Assembly (NCBI GenBank): GCA_020725555.1
Contig: DYEU01000004.1
Span: 124,001 to 188,000 of the forward strand
Reading direction: 5' to 3'
From: Desulfatibacillum sp.
Lineage (GTDB): Bacteria > Desulfobacterota > Desulfobacteria > Desulfobacterales > SpSt-501
DNA: 64,000 nt
Below are positions 17,547-26,513 of the stretch, piece by piece. The position numbers and the translations under genes are program-made. The notes beneath the pieces are model-generated. The model was not told the DNA's origin. It did no database searches and was given only the letters and a program-made list of their open reading frames with translations. How positions within the stretch are numbered: the first letter of the stretch is position 1; every line of letters starts with the position of its first letter.

Positions 17547-18623
17547 TCAGAGAAAATAAACCCGCGGCAGCCCCTCGCGGCGGCAGAGGCAATCGAGCAA
17601 CCCCGCGCAGCCGGTCATGAGGTTGTCGCCGAAGGGCGCCCCCCAGAGCACCGGCGGGCGGATCCCGGCGGCGAGCCGGCGTTTCGGCCCGGTCGCGAGG
17701 ATGCAGCCGAGCGCCTCTTCGCCCGCCGCTCGTCGCAGGTAGGCGCCGTGGCCGCCCTCGGCGAGCAGCCGCCCGTGGTCGAGGTCTCCCGCCGCCGTGC
17801 GCCGCACGAGCTCCTGCAGCCGCTCCGGCGTGAGGTCCCGGGTGTGGATTTCCGCGAGGGCGCAGAGCTCCTCGCCGTCCCGGGCCGCACAGACCGTGTG
17901 CGAGGTGGCCACATCGAGCACGAGAAAGGGACGATCCGCGGGCGCCCGGGGGTCGAGCGCCGCGCCGGCGACGGCGGCGAGCCCGCTGTCCATGGCATAG
18001 ACCGCGCCGGCGGGCAGGCCGCGCGCGGCGGCCGCGGCCGAACGCAGGCGGTTCAAGGCCGCGGGGATCTCCTCGGCCCGCCAGAGCAGCTCGTGCAGCC
18101 GGCCGGCGGACTCGAGCGGCCCGCGGTAGAGGCGGTGGCGGAAATCGAGATGCGAGCCGCCGGAGGCGGGGACGCCGTGGTCCTGGAGGCACAGGGCCAC
18201 GAAATCGAAGGCGAAGGGGACCCCGAACCCTTCGACCAGCCCGCGGATCCGATCGATCTCGATGTCCGCCAGCACGACGTGGGCCGGGCCGAAGCGGCGC
18301 CGGATCGTCTCCGCCTCCGCGGGCTCGATCCGCTCGAGGCCCCAGCCGCGCACGACCTCCGGGTCGTGGTGGAGCGTGGCCGCCGCCTCCGGCGTGATCC
18401 ACACGCGATGCGTCCGGGCACGCCGGCGCAGGGCCTCGGTCACGGGGCCGCCCCCCATCTCGCCGCCGGTGACGAGCAGATCGCCCGCGAGGCGCTCGAT
18501 CCGCTCGGCGATCGTGCGCACGGGCGAGGCGACCACCGCCTTGAACGGAAGCTCCCGCTCGGTGTCGACCCAGAGAATGTCGAGGGTCCCCGCCCCGACG
18601 TCCAGGCAAAGAATCCGGCTCAC
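17547..18623 (-). CDS. DUF1786/COG4012-like protein, actin/Hsp70-like fold
   Basis: GTG start; MSRILCLDVGAGTLDILWVD; DVATSHTVCAA; GDNLMTGCAGLLDCL. Confidence 0.7.
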   Translation of the reverse strand: MSRILCLDVGAGTLDILWVDTERELPFKAVVASPVRTIAERIERLAGDLLVTGGEMGGGPVTEALRRRARTHRVWITPEAAATLHHDPEVVRGWGLERIEPAEAETIRRRFGPAHVVLADIEIDRIRGLVEGFGVPFAFDFVALCLQDHGVPASGGSHLDFRHRLYRGPLESAGRLHELLWRAEEIPAALNRLRSAAAAARGLPAGAVYAMDSGLAAVAGAALDPRAPADRPFLVLDVATSHTVCAARDGEELCALAEIHTRDLTPERLQELVRRTAAGDLDHGRLLAEGGHGAYLRRAAGEEALGCILATGPKRRLAAGIRPPVLWGAPFGDNLMTGCAGLLDCLCRREGLPRVYFL

Positions 18624-19885
18624 CGGTTCGCTCCTTCTTTCTCGGCGGCCGGTCCGTGGGGGAGGCCCCGCCGCGGCACCCCGAGCATCAACAGCGAGGC
18701 GGCCGCGGCACAGGCCGCCCCGAGGCCGAAGGCCAGCCCGTAGGATCCCGTCGCGTCGCGCAGCATCCCCGTCACCCAGTGGGTCAAAATGGCGCCCAGT
18801 CCGTAGAACGGCGTCCACAACCCGGCCACGGTGCCCATCGCCTGCCGCGGGAAATAGTCTCCGGCGCAGGCCCCGTAGATCGGGAAGGTCGCCCCGTAGC
18901 AGGCGGCGAAGAGGGCCGTCAGCGCGCAGAGCTCGGGCCAGGAGGGCGATCCGGCGGCGAGCCGGCCGAGCACCAAGGCGACCGCGAGGTTGGAGGCGAC
19001 CATCGTGTCGCGGCGGCCGAGGCGATCGGAGGCCGAAAGCAGGACCAGCACCCCCACGACCTGAAAGAGCCCGTGCACGGTCGCCAGCAGGCCCGCGCGC
19101 TCGAGGGACACGCCGGGCCGGCCCGCGGCGAAATCCACAAGAAACGTCGTCAACCCGTAGAGGCCGAAGGAGAGGAGCGCATAGGAGGCCCCGATCCGCC
19201 AGAAGACCGGCATGCGCAACACGGCCGCCAGGGGCAGCCGCGCTTCGCCCGGCCCGGGCGAAACGGGTGGCGCCCCGGGGCTCTCCCCCCAGGGCCTGCG
19301 CCCGCAGGCGGCGGGATCGCTCCGCAGGAGCGCCCCGTTCGGCAGCACGAGCAGCAGGGCCGCGGCCCCCAGGAGCGTCCAGGCCATCCGCCAGCAGGCC
19401 AGTTCCAGCAAGGGCGGGAAGAGGACCCCGGAGGCGGCGAAGCCCAGCCCATAGCCCGTCGAGAGCAGCCCGAGGGCGAGCCCGCGGCGGCCGGGGGCGA
19501 ACCAGCGCTGGACGAGCGTGATGACCGGAACCCACAGCCCCGCGGCCCCCAGCCCGGCCAGGCCGAAGGCGAGGGAGGCCGCCGCGAGCGACTGCGCCCG
19601 CCCGAGAAGCAAGACCCCCGTCCCCAGGACAAGCAGCCCGCCGGTGATGACCCGCCGCGCCCCGATGCGGTCGGTGAACCACCCGGCGAGGGGGGCCACA
19701 CCGATGTAGATGAAGAGGTAGGCGTTGTAGATCGTGCCCGCCCCGGTGCGGCCGAGGCCGAGGTCGCCGATCATCGCCGGGAGAATCACGCCGTAGCCCA
19801 GGCGCACGGCGTAGTTGACGAAGAGATCGGCGAAGCAAAGCGCCAGGATGGCCCAGGCCGAGGGCGAGGCGAGGATCTTCTTCAC
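18620..19885 (-). CDS. MFS transporter (OFA-like)
   Basis: 12-TM-like protein; GWFTDRIGARRVITGG; GTGA overlap with the DUF1786 gene. Confidence 0.85.
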   Translation of the reverse strand: MKKILASPSAWAILALCFADLFVNYAVRLGYGVILPAMIGDLGLGRTGAGTIYNAYLFIYIGVAPLAGWFTDRIGARRVITGGLLVLGTGVLLLGRAQSLAAASLAFGLAGLGAAGLWVPVITLVQRWFAPGRRGLALGLLSTGYGLGFAASGVLFPPLLELACWRMAWTLLGAAALLLVLPNGALLRSDPAACGRRPWGESPGAPPVSPGPGEARLPLAAVLRMPVFWRIGASYALLSFGLYGLTTFLVDFAAGRPGVSLERAGLLATVHGLFQVVGVLVLLSASDRLGRRDTMVASNLAVALVLGRLAAGSPSWPELCALTALFAACYGATFPIYGACAGDYFPRQAMGTVAGLWTPFYGLGAILTHWVTGMLRDATGSYGLAFGLGAACAAAASLLMLGVPRRGLPHGPAAEKEGANR

Positions 19886-19940
19886 GCGGGGCTCTTTCTG
19901 CTGCGCCCCGGCCGGCGCGGGGCGCGGCTGCTCAGGGCGC

Positions 19941-21515
19941 TCAGATCCGCAGGGTCTCCCCCCGGCGCGGCACCTCGACCGCGTGGCCGTCCTGCCGCAG
20001 GGTGCGCTCGAGCGCGAGAGCCTGCTCTTCCTCCCCGTGCACGAGCGCGATCCGCCGCATGCGCAGGTTCGCCTCGCGCAGAAAGCGGCGGATCTCCTCG
20101 CGGTCGGCGTGCCCGCTGAACCCGTCGAGTTTGACCACGCGCGCGCGCAGCGGGTAGTCCTTGTTCAGAAACCGCACCACCGGCTCCGGGCCGCGGCGGC
20201 CCGCGCGCTCGTATGCGACTCCCAGCTCCTCGATGCGGCGGCCGAGCGTGTTGCCGGCCATGAAGCCGACGATGAGGATGGTGTGTTTCGGGTCGTGGAT
20301 CTTGAAGCGCAGGTGGTGAAGGATGCGGCCGGCCTCGCACATGCCCGAGGCGGCGATCACGATCTGGGGCCGGTCTTCGCGGTTCAAGGCCATCGATTCC
20401 GCAACCGTCTCGACCAGGTGCAGCGTCTCGAAGCGAAAGGGGTTCTTTCCCCGCGCCAGAAAGTCGTTGCGCGCCGCCTCGTCGTAGGCCTCGGGGTGGG
20501 CCCCGAAAACCCGCGTCAGGTTGACCGCGAGCGGGCTGTCCACGTACACCGGCACCCGCGGCAGGCGGCCCTCGTCGAAGAGCTCGTGGAGCACGTAGAG
20601 CAGCACCTGCGTGCGGCCGAAGGCGAAGGCCGGGATGAGGAGCGTTCCGCCGCGGGCGAAGGTCTCGGCGGCCACCTGGGCGAGCCGGCCCTTCAGGTCG
20701 GCGATCGGCTCGTGCAGCCGGTCGCCGTAGGTGCTCTCCAAGATCAAGAGGTCGAGATCCCGATCCTCCTCGGCGAAACGGAGCTCGGGGTCGTTGTAGA
20801 CGGGCTTGCCGAAGCGGCCGAGGTCGCCCGTGAACCCGATGCGGCGCACGGCGCCGTTTTCCCGCAGCGTGAGCACCGCGATGGCCGAACCGAGGATGTG
20901 CCCGGCTTCGTAGAACGTGCAACGCGCCTCGCCGGCCACGGCGAAGGGCGCGCGGTAGGGTCGGGGGTCGAAGGCGCCCAGCGCGCGCCGGGCGTCGGCG
21001 AGCGTGAAGAGCGGCTCGACGGTTTCGAGCCGCAGCTCCTGCAGCAGGGCGCGGATCCGGCCGACGTCGAGCTCGTGGCCGTTCTTCTTCAGCATCCGCT
21101 TCACCGCCGCGGCCTCCGGCGGCGATGTCCCCGCCGCCGCAAGGCGGCCGGGATGGAGGAGAGCCGAGCGCAGGGTCTTGTAGTTCAGGTAGTCGGCATC
21201 CGCCTGCTGGATGCTCGCCGCGTCGGGGAGAAGGTAGTCGCAGGCCGACTTCGTCGGCGGGGTCGAGAACACGGGCCCGGCGTACCCGTCGCGCACGAGG
21301 AGCGGAAGCCTCCCCGAGTGGTCGGCATGGGCGTGGGAGAGCACGACCGCGTCGATCAGGCCGGGGTCGAAGGGCAGGACGCGGTTTTTCTCGGCCGCCT
21401 CGCGGCGCCGGCCCTGGAAGAGGCCGCAGTCGAGGAGGATGCGCTCCTTTCCGGCCGAGACGAGGTGCATCGAGCCCGTCACTTCGCGGACCGCACCGTA
21501 GAAGGTGACCAGCAT
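19941..21515 (-). CDS. MBL-fold beta-CASP RNA-specificity exonuclease/ribonuclease
   Basis: LSHAHADHSG, FTGDLGRFG, LESTYGDRLH, IAASGMCEAGRILHHL, GFSGHADR. Confidence 0.88.
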   Translation of the reverse strand: MLVTFYGAVREVTGSMHLVSAGKERILLDCGLFQGRRREAAEKNRVLPFDPGLIDAVVLSHAHADHSGRLPLLVRDGYAGPVFSTPPTKSACDYLLPDAASIQQADADYLNYKTLRSALLHPGRLAAAGTSPPEAAAVKRMLKKNGHELDVGRIRALLQELRLETVEPLFTLADARRALGAFDPRPYRAPFAVAGEARCTFYEAGHILGSAIAVLTLRENGAVRRIGFTGDLGRFGKPVYNDPELRFAEEDRDLDLLILESTYGDRLHEPIADLKGRLAQVAAETFARGGTLLIPAFAFGRTQVLLYVLHELFDEGRLPRVPVYVDSPLAVNLTRVFGAHPEAYDEAARNDFLARGKNPFRFETLHLVETVAESMALNREDRPQIVIAASGMCEAGRILHHLRFKIHDPKHTILIVGFMAGNTLGRRIEELGVAYERAGRRGPEPVVRFLNKDYPLRARVVKLDGFSGHADREEIRRFLREANLRMRRIALVHGEEEQALALERTLRQDGHAVEVPRRGETLRI

Positions 21516-21672
21516 CGGCGTCTCCCTGTGGAGGCGGGGCGTCGGGGGGAGGCCGGCGCGGTCGGCGCCGGGGGACCCCTTTCCGCGGCACCCTATGCCG
21601 GGAAGCCGCACCCTGTCAACGACGCCCGCCGGCCGGTTTGTGTTCCGGGGCGAACGGGGTTACTCTGGGGTC

Positions 21673-22158
21673 ATGGGCTTCCCGTTTCCCCGCCACGCCG
21701 GATGCGGCCTCGCCTTGGGCCTCCTGCTGGGGGCGGCGCTCGCCCCCCCGCCCGCCGCCGGGACCCCGCCGGTCCGGCCGGATGCCGTGGTCGAGTTCCT
21801 GGGTGGCGACGAGCGGGTTCTCGCCCGGCTGATCGTGGAAATCGCCGCCACCCCCGAGGAGCAGGCCCGCGGCCTCATGGAACGGCACCTCCCCGATCAC
21901 CGCCACGGGATGCTCTTCGTCTTCGACCGCGCCCGTCCGCTCACCTTCTGGATGCGCAACACCCCCACGCCGCTCGACATCGTCTTCATCGACGAGCGGC
22001 TGCGGATCCTCAACATCGCCGCCTACACCGTCCCCTTCTCCGAGCGGCTCTACCCCTCGGAGGGGCCGGCCCGCTACGCCGTCGAGGCCCGCGCGGGCTT
22101 CGCCGAGCGCTACGGGATCCGCCCCGGCCAGCGCATCCGCTGGAACCGGCTGCGCTGA
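21673..22158 (+). CDS. DUF192 domain protein, exported
   Basis: ATPEEQARGLMERHLPDHRHGMLFVF...FWMRNTPTPLDIVFID. Confidence 0.85.
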   Translation: MGFPFPRHAGCGLALGLLLGAALAPPPAAGTPPVRPDAVVEFLGGDERVLARLIVEIAATPEEQARGLMERHLPDHRHGMLFVFDRARPLTFWMRNTPTPLDIVFIDERLRILNIAAYTVPFSERLYPSEGPARYAVEARAGFAERYGIRPGQRIRWNRLR

Positions 22159-22161
22159 GCC

Positions 22162-23148
22162 ATGGCCGGCCGCCGCCCCGCCGCCTTCCTGGCGGTGCTC
22201 CTGGCCCTTTGGCTTCCGGCGGCGGCGTCCGGCGCAGGCCTCCCCGAGGGGCCTTTCGTGGGCATCTGCTACGGCCCCTTTCACCGGCCCGGGCTTCACC
22301 CCGGCGGCCCGGAGGAGCCCGCGGAGGCCGAGATCCTCGAAGACCTGCGCCGGATCGCGCGGGCGGGCTTCCGCCTCGTGCGCACCTACGGGCTCGAGGG
22401 GGTCCTCTCGCGCATCGTGCCGCTTGCGGAGCGGCATGCCCCGGGTCTCCGCTTCCTGGTGGGCGTGCACGCCTGCGGGGCCCCCGAGGCCGGGCAGGCG
22501 CCCTTTTCCCCGGCCACGCGCGCCCAGGCGGCGCTTGCCGTGCGCCTGGCGCGCGCGCATGCGAACGTGGCCGCGATCGTCCTGGGAAACGAGTGCCTGG
22601 CCGGCGAACCCGAGGCCTGCCCGCAGCCGGTCCGGCCCGCGGAGTGGGCCGCCGGGGCCGCGGCGCTGCGCCGCGAGCTGCGGGCGGCGGGCCGGGGGGT
22701 CCCCCTCACGGCGGCGCTGTCGATGACCGCGGCGCTCGGCGCCGCGGGCGGGGCGGGGATGGAAATCGCCGCGCACGCGGATTTCCTGCTCGTCAACGTG
22801 CACCCCTTCTTTGCGCCCGTCGCGGTCGAGCAGGCCGTGTTCGCAAACCTGGAGTCCTCGCTCGGGCTCCTGCAGGAGCGCTTCCGCGGCCCGGGAAAGC
22901 CCCTGATCGTCGGCGAGACGGGCTGGCCGAGCGCCGGCCCGCCCCAGGGCCCGGCGCATCCCGGGGTGGCCGCGCAGCGCCGCTTCGTGCATGACCTCGT
23001 TGCCTGGGCGCGGGAGCGCCGCCGGGGGGTGTTTCTCTTCGAGATGTTCGACGAGCCGTGGAAGGCGTCGGAGCCGGGAGGGGTCGGCGCCCACTGGGGG
23101 GTGTTCGATTCCCGCGGCCGCCCGAAATTCGACCTGCCGGCCCGGTAG
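22162..23148 (+). CDS. Exported GH17-like glycoside hydrolase (beta-1,3-glucanase-type)
   Basis: Signal peptide; IVLGNECL and VGETGWPSAGPPQG motifs. Confidence 0.72.
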   Translation: MAGRRPAAFLAVLLALWLPAAASGAGLPEGPFVGICYGPFHRPGLHPGGPEEPAEAEILEDLRRIARAGFRLVRTYGLEGVLSRIVPLAERHAPGLRFLVGVHACGAPEAGQAPFSPATRAQAALAVRLARAHANVAAIVLGNECLAGEPEACPQPVRPAEWAAGAAALRRELRAAGRGVPLTAALSMTAALGAAGGAGMEIAAHADFLLVNVHPFFAPVAVEQAVFANLESSLGLLQERFRGPGKPLIVGETGWPSAGPPQGPAHPGVAAQRRFVHDLVAWARERRRGVFLFEMFDEPWKASEPGGVGAHWGVFDSRGRPKFDLPAR

Positions 23149-23173
23149 CCCGGCACCGGCAACGGTCCGGCGT

Positions 23174-24211
23174 TCAGTGCAGGGCCTGATCCGAGCGGCC
23201 GGCCAGGGCCGGGTGCCGGTGGCCGGCGAGCCGGATCAGGGTTTCGGCCATCGCCGCGTGGGAGAGCCCCTCGGCCTCGGCCGCGCTCGCCATGCTCGCG
23301 TCCTCGCTGATGTCGGGGTTGGGGTTGACGTCGAGCACGTAGAAGACCCCGTCCCGCAGGCGCACGTCGAGGCGCCCGTAGTCCCGGCAGCCCACGGCCC
23401 GGTAGGCGGCGCGGCAGAGGCGCTCGAGCGTGTCGCGCTCGTCGTCGGCGAGCGGGGCGGGCAGGAGGGTGCGGATCGCTTCGTAGGCCGGCGAGCCGGG
23501 CGTGAACTTGGCGTCGTAGGTGCAGAGCCGCTCGCGGATGTCGTCCAGGGCGGCGAAATCCATCTCCGCCGGCGGCAGCATGCGGATCGTGCCGTTTCCC
23601 CAGAGGGAGACGTGGAACTCGCGGCCGTCGATGAATTCCTCGACGAGCGCCGGAATGCCCGCGCCGGCAAGCAGGGTTTCCACGCGCTCGCGGAGTTCGG
23701 CGGCGTCCATGACCACCGAATCCGAGGTCACCCAGTCGCTGCAGTGGCCGACGGCGGGTTTGACGATCGCCGGGAATCGCTCCCACTCTCCGGACGCGGG
23801 CGGGCGGTCAAAGAGCCGCCAGGGCGGCGTGGGGATGCCGCCTGCGGCGAGCAGCCGCTTGACGCGGTGTTTCTGGTAGCTCAGGGCGAGGGTTTCGGAC
23901 CCCGACCCGGTGAAGACGAAGCCCTTCTCCTCGAGGGCGCGCGCCACCATCCACTCGCTGTGCCGGATGCCGGGGATCCCCTCGCACCAGTTGAAGAACA
24001 GGCAGCTCTCCGGGTCGACGCCGGCGATGCGCTCGGCGAAAAAGCGGTCGACGACCGGGAGCATCTCGATGCGGTAGCCCTCCGCGGCAAGCCGCGCGAT
24101 GAGGCGTTCCTGGGCGTCGAGGACCTCGCCGCGCTCGGCCGGGGTCCAGGACGGGTCGAGATCGTAGAGCAGCAGGACCCGGAGGCACTTCAGGAGATGG
24201 TCAACGTTCAC
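23174..24211 (-). CDS. ATP-grasp protein, D-Ala-D-Ala-ligase-like
   Basis: NWCEGIPGIRHSEW...FTGSGSETLALSYQKHRVKRLLAAGGIPTP; VLDVNPNPDIS; GTG start. Confidence 0.78.
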   Translation of the reverse strand: MNVDHLLKCLRVLLLYDLDPSWTPAERGEVLDAQERLIARLAAEGYRIEMLPVVDRFFAERIAGVDPESCLFFNWCEGIPGIRHSEWMVARALEEKGFVFTGSGSETLALSYQKHRVKRLLAAGGIPTPPWRLFDRPPASGEWERFPAIVKPAVGHCSDWVTSDSVVMDAAELRERVETLLAGAGIPALVEEFIDGREFHVSLWGNGTIRMLPPAEMDFAALDDIRERLCTYDAKFTPGSPAYEAIRTLLPAPLADDERDTLERLCRAAYRAVGCRDYGRLDVRLRDGVFYVLDVNPNPDISEDASMASAAEAEGLSHAAMAETLIRLAGHRHPALAGRSDQALH

Positions 24212-24280
24212 TAACCTTTTTCTCCCTCGTCAGGAGGCCGCCGCTTTTTCCCCGCTCCGGCACGCTGCTGTGAGATTTCA

Positions 24281-24300
24281 AGTCACTACATGAAGTTACT
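24281..24300. promoter_or_regulatory. Imperfect 20-bp palindrome overlapping predicted TSS (operator-like)
   Basis: AGTcACTaCATGaAGTtACT, 10 of 12 matched between left arm and reverse complement of right arm. Confidence 0.5.
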
Positions 24301-24304
24301 CGCG

Positions 24305-24332
24305 ATTATAACGAAATCGAAATCCGTGTCAA
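24305..24332 (-). promoter_or_regulatory. Consensus sigma70 promoter TTGACA-N16-TATAAT reading toward the ATP-grasp gene
   Basis: Reverse complement TTGACACGGATTTCGATTTCGTTATAAT. Confidence 0.75.
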
Positions 24333-24345
24333 GCAGATTTGCAAC

Positions 24346-24360
24346 ACCACATATGGTGGT
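24346..24360. promoter_or_regulatory. Inverted repeat ACCAC-atatg-GTGGT upstream of the -35
   Basis: 5-bp perfect arms, 14 nt upstream of the -35 hexamer. Confidence 0.35.
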
Positions 24361-24603
24361 CCGAAAAGGGTTATCCAATCTGGCATTCCTGAAATTCAGA
24401 AAATGGACCTGTTTTCAAGAAGGGAGGGGGGGCGGGGATCGCGCGCGGGAAAAGGGCGGGGGAGAGACACGCGACGGCCGCAACGCCGCCGCGGGGGAGG
24501 CTCCCGGCTGCGCGGGATTTCTACTTTTTAACTCAAGCGAGCAATTCGCTGGATCTTTTGCGGGAGCGCGGGAAGAAAAAACGGGGGGGTCGCGCCTTCG
24601 GCC

Positions 24604-25095
24604 TCAGTCGCGGAAGCGCCTGCGGATCGCATCCTTTTCCTGCGGCGAAAGCCGGTCCCAGCGCTGCAGCTGGTCTTCCATCCGCCGCCGCTCCTCGGGC
24701 GGGAGCTCCTGCCACTGGCGGTAGCGCTGCTCGTAGCGCTCCCGCTCCCCGGGCGGCATGCGGTTCCACTCCTCGTAGCGCCGCCGCAGCTGCTCGCGCT
24801 GATCGGGCGGAAGCTGCTGGAAGCGGCGGTAGCGCTCCTCCAGCCGCGGCCGCTCATCGGGGGGAATCTGCTCGAAGAAAGGTTGCGGCCGCCCGCCCCG
24901 CTGGGCGACGAAGCCAGCCCCCCCGGCCTCGAGAGCCGCTCCCGCGGCCGGAGGGGAAACCGCACCCCCGCGCTCCAGGGCCTGCCCAGGGGCCGCGGCA
25001 AAAAGGGAGAGGAAGAGCACCAGGCCCCACACCCGGTGTCCCCTCCGCGCGCGAGGCACGCCCGCGTCAGGCCGTCTTTTCGCCGCGCCCCTCAT
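24604..25095 (-). CDS. DUF3106-like exported protein with about 18-aa tandem repeats
   Basis: PPDERPRLEERYRRFQQL / PPDQREQLRRRYEEWNRM / PPGERERYEQRYRQWQEL / PPEERRRMEDQLQRWDRL. Confidence 0.72.
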   Translation of the reverse strand: MRGAAKRRPDAGVPRARRGHRVWGLVLFLSLFAAAPGQALERGGAVSPPAAGAALEAGGAGFVAQRGGRPQPFFEQIPPDERPRLEERYRRFQQLPPDQREQLRRRYEEWNRMPPGERERYEQRYRQWQELPPEERRRMEDQLQRWDRLSPQEKDAIRRRFRD

Positions 25096-25648
25096 CCCCC
25101 CGCTCCTGCCGTTCCTCTTCCGCGCCGCCCCCCGGACCCGCAGGCAGGAAATCGGGAAGGTCGACCAGGTGAACGAGCCGTTCGATCGTCTCGAGCTCCT
25201 GCAGGAGATCCAGGTGGCGGATCACCTCGAGGTCGCCCGGGTCCCACTCCGCCGTCATCTCCGTTCCCGCGGGGCCCGCCCGCAGGCCCCAGGTCCCGCG
25301 GAGGCCCGCCACGGCGAACGCCACAAGCAGGCCCGCGGCGGCCAGGGCGGGGAGCGGCCGGAGGAAAAAGGCCCGCCACCGCGACAGGGCACCCTGCGGG
25401 CGCCCCTGCGGCAGCCGGCGCCGCACCGCAAGGCAGAGGGCGTCGACCTCCCGGGCGGACCACGCCGGGGCTGCGGCCGCGCGCCGCGACGCGGCGAGGA
25501 GCTCCGCCAGCCGTTCGCGCTCGGCGCGGCAGGCGGCGCACTCCCGCAGGTGGGACTCCAGGAGATCGCGCGCGGCGGCCTCCCGGAGCTCGCCCAAGGC
25601 CTCCAGGCCGAGGGCCTCTTCGAAACGGCGGCAGGCGGGCTCTTTCAT
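25067..25648 (-). CDS. Zinc-finger anti-sigma factor
   Basis: HLRECAACRAERERLAEL; one TM segment PALAAAGLLVAFAVAGL; follows ECF sigma with ATGA overlap. Confidence 0.78.
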   Translation of the reverse strand: MKEPACRRFEEALGLEALGELREAAARDLLESHLRECAACRAERERLAELLAASRRAAAAPAWSAREVDALCLAVRRRLPQGRPQGALSRWRAFFLRPLPALAAAGLLVAFAVAGLRGTWGLRAGPAGTEMTAEWDPGDLEVIRHLDLLQELETIERLVHLVDLPDFLPAGPGGGAEEERQERGDEGRGEKTA

Positions 25649-26370
25649 GGGGCTCCTCCGCGTCCTGTCCGGTCGAAGCGGGGGCCGAGCTGTTCGCGAA
25701 GGCTGCGGGTCGCCCGGAACAGGTGGGACTTGACCGTCCCCTCGGCCATCCCGGTCAGCTCGGCGATTTCGGCAATGCTCATGTCTTCAAACACCTTGAG
25801 GGCGAACACCGTCTGCTGGTGCCGCGAAAGCCGCCCGATGGCCCTTCGGACCTCGGCTTCCAGCTCCCCGGCCGCGATGCGGGCCACGGGATCGGTCTCC
25901 TCGAGCGGGGCGGCCGCCGCCTCGAGCGGATCGCCCCGCTCCGCCTCGTCGTCATCCTCCGTGCGGCGGCGACCGGGGAAGAAATCGCTCCAGCGCCGGC
26001 GCCGCCTGCGGGCGTCGAGGGCGGCATTCACGGCGATGCGGTAGAGCCAGGTGGAGAACCGGGCGCGCCCGGCGAAAGCGGGCAGGCTGCGGAAGGCCTG
26101 CAGAAAGACCTCCTGGACGACATCCCGCGCCTCCTCGGCATCGAAACCGCAGAGCGGGTAAACGATCCGGTGAACCCGGTTCAGGTGGCGCCGGATCAGC
26201 CGGTCGGCCGCTTGGCGGTCGCCGCGCCGGGCCCGCTCGACGAGATCGGCGTCGTTTTCGGTTTCCCGGTCTGGCTGGGCCTGCCCGCGCAGGAGGGCGG
26301 CGGCGGGCGGCGGCGGGCCGGGATCCGGGGCCGGTCCGGCGGCCCGGGGTTTGGGCTCCGAAGCGCTCAC
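25645..26370 (-). CDS. ECF-type RNA polymerase sigma factor
   Basis: EEARDVVQEVFLQAFRSLPAFAGRARFSTWLYRIAVNAALDARRRRRR; MSIAEIAELTGMAEGTVKSHLFRA. Confidence 0.92.
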   Translation of the reverse strand: MSASEPKPRAAGPAPDPGPPPPAAALLRGQAQPDRETENDADLVERARRGDRQAADRLIRRHLNRVHRIVYPLCGFDAEEARDVVQEVFLQAFRSLPAFAGRARFSTWLYRIAVNAALDARRRRRRWSDFFPGRRRTEDDDEAERGDPLEAAAAPLEETDPVARIAAGELEAEVRRAIGRLSRHQQTVFALKVFEDMSIAEIAELTGMAEGTVKSHLFRATRSLREQLGPRFDRTGRGGAP

Positions 26371-26513
26371 AGCAGGTCGATCCTACACCCGAGGATCGGC
26401 ATGTGACAAATCCCCGGTCCGCGCGGGGGGACCGCCGCCCCGGGGCCCGCAGGACCCTCCGGGGCGTGCTGCCCGGATCTGATTGGGTTTGACGCCTGAA
26501 GGGCCGCCGCGGT

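Noticed and set aside
19815-22994. 1059-aa plus-strand ORF
   Set aside because: Shadow frame over the MFS end, beta-CASP, DUF192 and GH17 genes; no domain motifs
24415-24603. G-rich tract downstream of DUF3106 considered as terminator or small RNA
   Set aside because: A homopolymer run is present but I could not identify a convincing stem before it
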